A stretch of 64,000 bases of DNA, taken from the NCBI GenBank assembly GCA_024811115.1, contig JAKOGH010000097.1, positions 186,001 through 250,000 of the forward strand, in the 5' to 3' direction. This document shows positions 38,083 to 46,722 of the stretch, one piece after another (positions within the stretch are counted from its first letter, which is position 1; each line of letters begins with the position of its first letter). The notes beneath the pieces are model-generated. The model did no database searches and was not told the origin of the DNA. It saw nothing but the letters and a program-made list of their open reading frames with translations. The position numbers and the translations under genes were made by a program. This DNA is from Terana coerulea (lineage: Eukaryota > Basidiomycota > Agaricomycetes > Polyporales > Phanerochaetaceae).

Positions 38083-38848
38083 ATGGAACAACCCAGTGCC
38101 CGAAGCCTGTGCACGCCCAATGGTCTATTTGTCTGGCGCGAGGTCTGGGGCCTCTATGAAGAACACTATGGTCTAGACCTTCTACTACCAGTCCAGGTTG
38201 CAGTGCGATTTTCTGGCATTCCGGATACAAGCACGCATCGCTGCTGGACAGCTCTCCGCCCGGGCTGAGCGTTGTGGCGTCCGTCTCAGGCGCTACGGAG
38301 ACGTCCACACGGACAATGCGATCACTGCAGCGCAAGGACGAATCCGGCTCGGGGTCTTCGTACACCGCCGGCCAGGATCGTCGGCGGCCTGTGCGGCGCT
38401 GGATGAGAAACACAGGGCGATCCAGGACGTGAAGGAGCAGAAGAACAAGTGAGTGTTTGTGTATCCGGCCGGAAATGACGGACTGACGGGCATGTGTCTA
38501 GGCTGGATAGCGAACGGAATCGGTTATTGAGCTGCCTCAGCGAGGTGACGGCGTGTTATAATAACGATGTGTAAATTAGGTCAATGAACATTGCGACAAG
38601 TTATGCATTTTAAGTCCAGGGTTCAAGAACTCTGATATTCACCATTCCCTTGGGCGAATATGCTGGCGGACAAACTAGACAAAGAGCGAGTGCAGGCTTG
38701 TAGACCCCGTAATCATTGTACCCGGCATTGACGGCGTCGACTACAGAGTCGCTGATCTGCAGGGCAAGATACAGGCGATCAATGAAGGCGCATGCGCCCC
38801 TGCAAAACAGGAGGTCGACCGACTCCGACAAGAGCTCGACCAGCCGCC
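38083..38848 (+). pseudogene. Rearranged third copy of the coiled-coil/AT-hook gene
   Basis: Homologous to the copies at 43.8-45.3 kb and 57.7-59.3 kb, but exon 1 and the 3' exons with the AT-hook are missing. It starts inside intron 1. A deletion joins the intron directly to exon 2 (AALDEKHRAIQDVKEQKNK), exon 3 is LDSERNRLLSCLSEV, and a later exon gives VADLQGKIQAINEG. At about 38848 it runs straight into P450 sequence. It cannot make the family protein. Confidence 0.7.
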
Positions 38849-39550
38849 TCTCCCTATGTTCACACCATTGTGAAGGAGTTGATACGTTGGAACCCGGTAG
38901 CACCTCTCGGTAAGCCTGAGCTTTCTCCAAATCTAGCTCAAAATCCCCTGACGGACTCTTAGGTCTATTCCATATGTCTGTTAAAGACGACGTGTCTAAC
39001 AGGTACTACATTCCGAAAAATTCGCTTGTCTTAGCGAACATCTGATCAGCCCTGATTTACTCTGTGAATCAACCGCATCTGAAGGTTTCCCGTTTCAGGG
39101 TAATTATACATGATACAGCGGTCTATACCGACTCGGACCCAGATGGTTTCAACCCGGGATCGGTTCTTACGCCGGAGCGCTGATGGGAAGCAGGAGCTCA
39201 ACCTAAATGTTCGCGACCCTGCTCTCGTAGTTTCGGATTTGGGCGTCTCGTTTGCCCTGGACGCTTTGTGGCCTAAACTTCCTCTGGCTCGCCGTTGCCT
39301 TTGTATCAGGTAGCTTCACCATATCAAAAGCCAGGAATGCAGACGGAACGGCAGCTACACCGTTTGAAGAGGTCGTTTTCTTGAGGTATGCACCTTGTGT
39401 TTGAGACTCGCTTACTATGTCTCGACCACGAGAGATGTTCTCAGTGTACCCAAGACTTTTCACTGTGATATTCAGCCTCGTTCGGCTGCCTATCGAGATT
39501 TGGTATTGGAGATAAGTAGTGAAGTAGCAGGATGGCCAAAGGACATGTGA
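38849..39550 (+). pseudogene. Cytochrome P450 3' relic
   Basis: PYVHTIVKELIRWNPVAPLG is the P450 K-helix region with ExxR. It is followed after an intron by FHMSVKDDVSNRYYIPKNSL and SLVLANI, then by VYTDSDPDGFNPGSVLTPER, where the frame breaks, and by FGFGRLVCPGRFVA, a heme-binding loop, in another frame. The last piece, FHCDIQPRSAAYRDLVLEIS, is the usual P450 C-terminus and ends at 39550. The N-terminal half is missing. The relic sits directly upstream of the second P450 gene and is most likely an old tandem copy cut by the AT-hook fragment. Confidence 0.7.
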
Positions 39551-39773
39551 GCTCGCACTTGTTTACAGCGTACTACTGCGTATACCTAGAGCTAATGTGC
39601 CTTATCAAGCTGCGTCAATTATGTCTCCGAAATATTATTACGACCACTCATCTGCACTCGGATTCCACGGCAAGTCACTGCTCGGGGTTCTATCGGCGTC
39701 CCGACTCGGATGCGCATGCGCACGGACATCTCACAGTCAGGGTCTGCAGTCTGAGTTTCATGTCAACTACACA

Positions 39774-39780
39774 TATATAT
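39774..39780 (+). promoter_or_regulatory. TATA box of the second P450 gene
   Basis: TATATAT lies about 72 bases before the start codon at 39851, with a pyrimidine-containing leader between. Confidence 0.45.
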
Positions 39781-39850
39781 CTGTTGGTTGACCGAGTTCG
39801 AGTTCGCGAACGTCTGCCGCACATTCTTACAGTACTGAAACACACAAGCC

Positions 39851-42051
39851 ATGACTTCAAGCACACTATTCCTGGCCTTGTCTGTTCTTTGTGGCGCTGT
39901 GGCGCTAATCATTTATAGAATTCACGGGAACAGGAGATTCTCTCAGCTGCCGTACCCGCCAGGCCCTGCCGGACTTCCTCTGGTGGGTTTGGTAAAAGGC
40001 ATTCCCAGCCCTGCGCCCGAAACCTACCTCGAATGGGGCAAACAATTCGGTCAGTGATCTTAGGATGGTGTATGCGAGGGGCTGGCCACACGTGCTTACC
40101 GTGTATTTATTTAGGATCGGACATCCTCCATTATCATATCTTAGGCACACACATTATTGTGGCGAACACGCTAGAGGTTGCTAGCGATTTACTAGAGAAG
40201 CGGTCAGCTATATATTCCGATAGGTGCGTGCCACTGCTGTATGCTCCGAGGACTCTTGGCTTACGACGCTTGTGTAGACCAGCGTTTGGTCTTACCATGT
40301 TCAGAGAGCTGTGCGTCGCATTTTGTTTCGTCCTGCAGTGGCTAATTCTTCTTCTAGGATTGGCTTTGATTTCTCGTTCCCCGTTGCGAGATACGACTCG
40401 TTTTGGAGAGACTCAAGAAAAGCGTTCCAGCAAGAGTTCCACCCCAACGCGGTTCTTCGTTATCGCCCGGTTGAGCTCAAAGCGACACACCGACTTCTCC
40501 TCGATCTCCTGGAATCGCCTCACGAGTTTAGAGCGCATGTTCGGCAGTAAGTCACCACGGCTCTGCATGTCCTGCTATGCTGACAAGCGGAGCTGCAGGC
40601 TAACTCGGCCGTGAAATTATCACTATTGCATACGGCTTACAGCCGCAAGATAAAGATGATACATATATTCGGCTGTCGGAGAGAGCGACAGAAATCTCGA
40701 CACGATGCTTGACGCCAGGGTCGTATCTCGTCGACCTCGTACCTATCCGTTCGTATACAACCCTTTTTCATGACTGACTCGGCGCTGACAGCTTGTCTTG
40801 TTCCAGTCAAGTACGTTCCTGAATGGTTTCCAGGTGCCGGGTTTAAAAGGCAGGCACGCGAATGGAGGAAAGAGGTCCTTGAGATGGTCAATCGGCCATT
40901 TGCTGATATGAAGGTCAGTGTCGTTTATGCCACCGCATATTCGTCCAAGTCCTAGATATCGATTTTAGGCCCGTGGTGATATTCCTTCTGACTGTGCCGC
41001 TAAGGCGTTGATGGAGCATACCGTCCCGGAGGCAAAGGACCCAGTGTACATGGAGCGGGTAGTAAAAGGAACTTTAGCTGCGATGTACGGTGGTAGGCCT
41101 AGTCTCTTCATGAGGCACAAGTACGCATGCTGATAGTGACATTGTAGCTGGCGCGGATACTGTGAGCAAGCCACCGGGCACTGCCATTTCTATCGTAATG
41201 CTGACATGCCCTCTAGACCACGTCCACCTTGGGCTCTTTCTTCCTTGCCATGACGCTGCATCCTGAATACCTGGAGAAAGCTCAGCGTTCTGTGGACCAT
41301 GTGTGCAACGGGCGGCTTCCGGACTTCTCGGACTACAACGCGCTACCGTATATCCATGCTCTTGTAAAGGAATGCCTTCGATGGAACCCTGTTATACCGA
41401 TAAGTTAGCACAGCCCTTCCGTCTCTCCGACGCCCGTGGCTGACATTGGTCAGACTTTGCACATAGGTTAATGAAGGACGATATTTACAAGGAGTACTTC
41501 ATTCCAGAGGGATCACTCGTTCTTGCAAATTCATGGTACGTGTAGTGATGATATAATGCTCTACGCTGTAGCTCATATGGTTTGTGGAAGGGCGATATTG
41601 CATGACCCGAAAGCCTATGTTGAACCCGACAGTTTCAACCCCGAACGATTCCTTAAGCAGCGAGTTCCTGCTTCAAAGGATGAACTCGACGTAGAACTCG
41701 ATGCTTCCGTCCGCGACCCCATGGTAGCAGCATTTGGCTTCGGACGGCGCATCTGCCCTGGACGCTTCATGGCATACGAGGCGATATGGATCGCCGTCGC
41801 GTCTATAGTCTCCATGTTCGACATCTCGAAAGCCAAGGACGAGCACGGAGCGGACTTGACTCCGGCCGCCACCTACACTGATGGATTTCTTGTGTGAGTG
41901 AAGCCTTCTATTTGGCATCTTAGTCATGTCTCATCCCACCGGTTCACCTCTGGACAGATTTCCCACCCTGTTCACATGCAACATCCGTCCTCGCTCCTCG
42001 GAGCACTGCGTTATGCTTGAAAGTCTCGTGGCACAGGAAGCTCAGGAATGA
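39851..42051 (+). CDS. Cytochrome P450 (second of the cluster)
   Basis: MTSSTLFLALSVLCGAVALI is the membrane anchor, followed by RFSQLPYPPGPAGLPLVGLV. Further blocks are THIIVANTLEVASDLLEKRS, FWRDSRKAFQQEFHPNAVLR, the I-helix region AGADT plus TTSTLGSFFLAMTL, ALVKECLRWNPVIPI (ExxR), DSFNPERFLKQ and FGFGRRICPGRFMAYE with the heme Cys. The last exon reads FPTLFTCNIRPRSSEHCVML and ends at 42051. About twelve short introns match those of the first P450. One extra base at 40601-40610 puts EIITIAYGLQPQDKDD out of frame with the preceding exon; this is not in a clear homopolymer, so a real mutation is possible. Otherwise the gene is complete. Substrate unknown. Confidence 0.8.
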
Positions 42052-42522
42052 TAGTGAATCTCGTTTTTATGTCTGTTTATATATATTTGAACCCAGACAT
42101 CACGTCTTACTGGCCCCATACACCACATTCAAACTCTACATACTTCCAGCTGCAAATGTTCTTGCTCAATAGCATGCTTTTCACTAAGCATTCCCATACA
42201 TCAGTTCTCCACAGTCTGTCATCCTCTCTGTTGTGGTGATTTTGTCATGTGCTCTTCCTTCGGAAATTAGGCTGCAAAGGTTCGGAGTATAGGTGGTCAC
42301 CATTGCAAAGCTAACATTGAGTCGTGGGGTTCAGTACTAGTGTCGGCTTCCACGTGGCTGAGTCCGTTGCAAATAAGTAATGAGCATACTACTTAGTCCG
42401 ACCAGGTAGGTCACTGAGCGATGACGGAAACTCGCCGGAGGGCGGACGACAGTGGGCACAGAGAATGCCGCACGAGACCGCAATCACCAATATGACCGAC
42501 CGTTCGGGATATACGGGGTGCC

Positions 42523-42708
42523 TTACTGCGGCAAGCGACTTGGTCTCCTCTCTTGTGCGGATGCTGGCTGCCTATGTGGGTTGCCTAAGTCCCAGAACGC
42601 TGGTGGATATATATGGGTCGAATAGTGCATTGCGGCATTAATTGCGCTCGACAAAAAATATTGAACATCACTGTTGACTGTAGAACTGTCTCTACAATAT
42701 AAAGACAC
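42523..42708 (-). repeat. Conserved piece shared with 59530-59667
   Basis: On the minus strand it matches the plus strand near 59530-59667: GTTCAAT, GTCGAGCG/CTCGAGCG, AATGCCGCA and AACCCACATA.GCA.CCAGCA occur in the same order. Both lie upstream of a full copy of the AT-hook gene, so the duplicated unit was once larger. The short reading frame (DVQYFLSSAINAAMH, GNPHRQPASA against GNPHKQPATA) is partly conserved. It is not identified. Confidence 0.5.
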
Positions 42709-42740
42709 ACGCTCCCGTTAGTGGGGATACCCGCCGATGG

Positions 42741-42795
42741 AAATGCACAGGTAGTGTATCCTGCGTTATGCGCAGGATGCCCAACCTGTGCATTT
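42741..42795. repeat. Nested inverted repeat
   Basis: AAATGCACAGGT (42741-42752) is the exact inverse of ACCTGTGCATTT (42784-42795). Inside it ATCCTGCG (42758-42765) inverts to CGCAGGAT (42771-42778). The core CCTGCGTTATGC-CAGGAT recurs at about 43473-43496. Confidence 0.75.
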
Positions 42796-43190
42796 GCAGA
42801 ATCTTCCCACGCCCAGAGATAGCCGCCTGCCAGCGTATAATACCCGGGGCGCTATCCCGGCCATTTTAGCTATGCCTCGGCCATCGCTGCCGCCCCGCCG
42901 CCCCTTCCCACACCCTCCCGTCCTCCTCCCCGCCTTCCCGCCCGCGCGTCTTCTACTCCGCGCCTCCCGCCTTCCCGCCTTCCCGCCTCCCGCCCCTTTC
43001 CCGTTATGGGAAGGTTTCTTAAACAGAGCGCATGTGGTGTAGATAAAAATATACAACTTAATATTAGTTTAAACATGTATTCAGCGCCCCAGAGCCCTGC
43101 AAAATGCGACAGAAATGAAATAGTTAAGTATGCTACCTGCCTGAGTAAATGAGATGCCCATATATTAATGTTGCGCACCTACCTATACAA

Positions 43191-43262
43191 GCTGCTATGG
43201 CGCAGTTGTTAAAGTGCACAGGTTGAAGTTTCGAGGTCGCGGGTTCGAATCCCGCTGGTTTT
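43191..43262 (+). repeat. tRNA-like Pol III promoter sequence, SINE head candidate
   Basis: An A box (TGGCGCAGTTGTTAAAGTGC at 43198-43217) and a perfect B box with T-arm (GCGGG-TTCGAAT-CCCGC at 43239-43255) have normal tRNA spacing. However the 5' bases do not pair with TGGTTTT after the T-arm, and no anticodon stem forms. It is therefore not a working tRNA but looks like a tRNA pseudogene or the head of a tRNA-derived SINE. Confidence 0.5.
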
Positions 43263-43671
43263 CCTCAAATTTTGATGTTTGTTTTCCGAACTTCGCTAAG
43301 TCTTGGGTAAGACGCCGCCGGGCGCTCCTCTAAGCGTTTGGGCGCTCGGTCTTTGCCCCCATCATTTCTTGATCCCCGTGCGCTTCTCCATCACCTGGAG
43401 AGCGCTTTGATCGGCTTGCGTTGCCGATCACCGAACCTGCACTTTTTGCCAAAAACGCAGGATGGGTCTACCTGCGTTATGCACAGGATATACTACCTGT
43501 GCGAATCAAGAAGCAACGGTCCCCGTTAGTGGCAGGACACATACAATTTGCAGAGGCGACAGTCGGCAAGGAATTCGACATCAAGTAGAAGCCAAGGAGT
43601 CTGCAGCGACTCAGCTCGGACGACCAGACAACAAACGCTGGGCGCTTGGCTTGGTGAGCCGAGCCACCCAA

Positions 43672-43676
43672 CCAAT
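43672..43676 (+). promoter_or_regulatory. CCAAT box conserved between gene copies
   Basis: CCAAT in the sequence ACCAATCAGAC is kept in the right arm (ATTGG at 59368-59372) at the same distance from the gene. Confidence 0.5.
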
Positions 43677-43781
43677 CAGACACCAAAGCGCAATCAAAGC
43701 GGCGCCGAAAAATGGGAAAATACCCACGTCGTGCGCCGCTGGCAGTTTCCGGAGTCAGCCCTTGCCCAAAGACCCCATGCA

Positions 43782-45271
43782 CCCTCGTCCGCTCTCGACG
43801 ACAATTCTCCAGGAAATGGCGGCGGTCTCAGGCTCGTACAGCGCGCCCGCGGGGGCGCAGCAGCGGCCGCGTCGTCCGTGCCCATCGTCGCCTCGGGCGA
43901 CTGGACCAAGAAGCTCGTCGAGCTCGCCAAGACGGCTGAACTCAAGTACGTCTGCGCCACGCCGTTCTCGTCCTCGTCGTAAATCCGCACAGTGCACGAA
44001 GCCCGTGCACGCACAATGGTCTATTCGTTTTGCGCCCCATTCAGGACATCTACGAAGAGTAGCATGTTCAAGACCTTCAACTGCCAGTCCAGGTTGCAGT
44101 ACTAGTGCGCTTTTCTGGCATTCCGGATACAAGCCCGCATCGCTGCTGGACAGCTCTTTGACTGGGCTGAGCGTTGTGGCGTCCGTCTCAGGCGCTACGG
44201 AGACGTCCACACGAACAATGCGATTGCTGCAGCCCAAGGACGAATCCGGCTCGGGGTCTTCGTCCACCGCCGGCCAGGATCGTCGGCGGCTTATGCAATC
44301 GCCCTTCGGCCGGTCGTGCGACACGGCTTTGCTATATGAATATTTTTGTGCTATATTTGGTGTTCCGACGCCTGGCTAATGCGCAGTTACTGACGACGTC
44401 ATGATGCCCTTAGGAAGCATGCGCTGACATTGCAGCTACACACTGCAAACATCCTGTCGGCGCATGCGGCGCTGGATGAGAAACACAAGGCGATCCAGGA
44501 CGTGAAGGAGCAGAAGAACAAGTGAGTGCTTGTGTGTACGGTCGGAAATGACGGACCGACGGGCATGTGCTAAGGCTGGATAGTGAACGGAAACGGCTAT
44601 TGAGCTGCCTAAGCGAGGTGAGCAGCGCGCTATTCCTGGCCTGTCATAATAATGACGTGGAAAGTCAGGCCAATGAACATCGCGACAAGGTATGCATTTT
44701 TAGTCTGGGGTTCAAGAACTTCGATATTCACCAATCCCTTAGACCGATATGCTGACCGACAAACTAGACAAAGAGCGAGTGCAGGCCTGTATACCCCGTA
44801 ATCATCGTACCCGGCATTGACGGCGCCGACTACATAGTCGCGGATCTGCAGGGCAAGATCCAGGCGATCAGTGAGAGCGAATACGCCCCTGCAAAACAAG
44901 AGGTCGATCGACTCCGGAAAGAGCTAGGTCAGCCGCCTCTCCCCAGCCTCCAAGCCACCCTGGAGGAGAAATCCGCCCAGTAAGCCTCCACTGCCACACC
45001 TCTACGTCTATCTCTTGCCCTTATACTTATACATTGGTACTGTCTCACCGGTCGTCCTCGCTACGCCTTCCCTGGCTGATGTACGGCCAGATACCTGAAG
45101 GAGCTGCGGACGCAGATCGAGACGAACGCGCAGGCGGCGAAGCGCGGCGCGGAGGGCATCGCGGACGGGCAGGGGATGGCGAAGCGCCCGCGCGGGCGGC
45201 CGCGAGGCAGCAAGAACAGCAAGAAGCCCAAGGCGGATGGCGCGAAGGAGGGCACGCCCGCCGCGTCGTAG
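43782..45271 (+). CDS. Coiled-coil protein with C-terminal AT-hook, copy A
   Basis: Exon 1 ends at 43945 (SALDDNSPGNGGGL, then VASGDWTKKLVELAKTAEL). A long intron of 468 nt leads to exon 2 (44414-44521, KHALTLQLHTANILSAHAAL, KAIQDVKEQKNK), exon 3 (44575-44617, LDSERKRLLSCLSE), exon 4 (44669-44689, ANEHRDK) and exon 5 (from 44743, DMLTDKLDKE). The next exon is ADLQGKIQAISESEYAPAKQ with EVDRLRKELGQPPLPSLQAT, and the last gives YLKELRTQIETNAQAAKRGA and MAKRPRGRPRGSKNSKKPKA. The middle is heptad-rich and acidic/basic, so coiled coil. RPRGRPRGSK is an AT-hook that binds the minor groove of AT-rich DNA, so the protein is probably nuclear. No ATG precedes exon 1 in frame, and intron 5 has a GC donor and an altered acceptor, so the copy may not be functional. 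Confidence 0.6.
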
Positions 45272-46722
45272 GACCTGTGCTCGCAGTGTTCGCTACGCTG
45301 TCCATTCAGTCCTACGCAAGTGACTCTTATTCTCGGCGACCAATACGGGGCACCGATGCGAACTTCTGTTGAACGAGCGCGTTTGGCGACGCGGGCATAC
45401 CTCCGCCACACAGCATAACACTGGTGTTGACATTCTGGCTACCGGGGATGGCCAGCTTCGTGCTTTACATCTTGCTCGTGTCATCTACACATTCCTATCC
45501 TCACCCCCGGCCGTCTCCAAGGATTATCAACCAAGGATTTCAAGCTCGAGCCGCCAGCACAACCCGTAGAGGCGCTGTTTGGTCGCCCAACACCCAGGTC
45601 ATGGCCCATTTTCTCGGCAACCAAGTCCAGGGTGTCCCGGTAATCACGACTGCTTCTGTTGGCCCTGAGCGATGGGCTTACAGCGAGACAGCCGACTGCA
45701 CCATCAGTCGCTGGGCTTATGGTCCTCGCAACTCAGATGAACGTCGCCGGTCGGTTTCATCCAGATTTGCTTGTCGCTGTACTATACGGCATTCCGCGAC
45801 TGCAGAATATGCAATAATGCTTCATTGGAGCGAGAGTTCTCTGCAACGCCTTCTGCGAGATTTGCTGTAACGAAATGATTTTCACGCTGGGAGGGGAACC
45901 TGAAAGGTATAGAGTTCGCGAGAACTCCGGGCTGATTATGTAAGCAACTGAATCATGGAACAAGCTCACCCCACGGGACATCTAATTGGCCGCGACAATG
46001 ACAGGCGTGCGATTCGAAAAGAATGGCTACCGGCATATTCGTCGTTCAAAAAGCAAAGGATATGCAACAAGGTGCGCGACTGTGTGCCTCGGAGTCACCT
46101 TGTTGGTTAGTTAACTTGTTCCTCAGCCAAATCAGAAATATACGTCACTAGGGACCTAGGACGCCTCAACGGTCGGCTTGAAACTTGAAGCTTCAAGTCT
46201 TGCGTCGCTTATATAGTGCTGCGCTTCCGAGTCCTTGAACGGAGGTATTCGACAAATTGGTCCGTGGTAACGGAACAGGGGAACGGGATGTTCGGAACGC
46301 CAAGTCGCTGCTCGCCTACTAGTACGTCACAGACGTAGCTGCTACCATGGGTGGTACCTCGTATCAAGCTTCGAAAAAGGCGTGTGTACTCTTTGGGTGC
46401 GTTACTGCTACTCGCAGATTGCTCAGTTGTGAAATGGCAGATATATTCCGTCTACAACGGCGCCTTACCACCCGCAGCGTACCACCATGCCAGCGTCTTG
46501 AGTGGCGCGGCTAGGAAGGCGAGACCCTGGTTTCGTCCTATAAACATGTTCAACATTCACCGATAGCCCTCCATCTTCTCCTCCACGCTGCTCTGAGCGT
46601 TTACGCCATGTCTCCACTACCGACCTCAAATGCGGGCCCTCCTGCACGACCGCCGCAGCCATCACTACTATTCGATGCACTGACTCAGTGGTCTCGTCGC
46701 TGGAAGAAAGGGCTCGCAACGT
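45272..46722. other. Region upstream of the NLR
   Basis: About 1.45 kb without a supported gene. TATAAA at 46539-46544 lies about 180 bases before the NLR start and may be its core promoter. A piece at 45540-45870 has an open frame (VMAHFLGNQVQGVPVITTAS) that is not recognised. Confidence 0.4.

Larger units (their letters stand above)
42052..43590. other. Non-coding stretch with hairpins, polypyrimidine tract and SINE-like sequence
   Basis: No gene is supported. The stretch holds a conserved piece shared with 59.5 kb (42523-42708), a nested hairpin (42741-42795), a C-rich polypyrimidine tract (about 42885-43010, with CGCCTTCC repeats), a tRNA-like A/B-box sequence (43191-43262) and a second hairpin (about 43480-43502). 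Confidence 0.6.
43591..45271 (+). repeat. Left arm of a 1.7 kb inverted repeat
   Basis: Matches 57741-59436 in the opposite direction, from about 190 bases upstream of the AT-hook gene to its stop codon. The promoter part is well conserved: GAGCCACCC-ACCAATCAGAC, CAAAGCGC and GGCGCCGAAAAATG are in both arms. Similarity ends at the stop codon. Confidence 0.8.

Noticed and set aside
34625..42051. A secondary-metabolite gene cluster
   Set aside because: Only P450s are present. No synthase, transferase, transporter or regulator was found nearby.
42885..43010. A CRISPR-like or tandem repeat array
   Set aside because: The CGCCTTCC-type units are irregular and without spacers. It is a polypyrimidine low-complexity tract.
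43194..43262. A functional tRNA gene
   Set aside because: The T-arm and Pol III boxes are good, but the acceptor and anticodon stems do not form.
45424..45870. A 148-codon open frame between the AT-hook gene and the NLR
   Set aside because: It starts with a hydrophobic run but then shows no family pattern. I could not support it as a gene.
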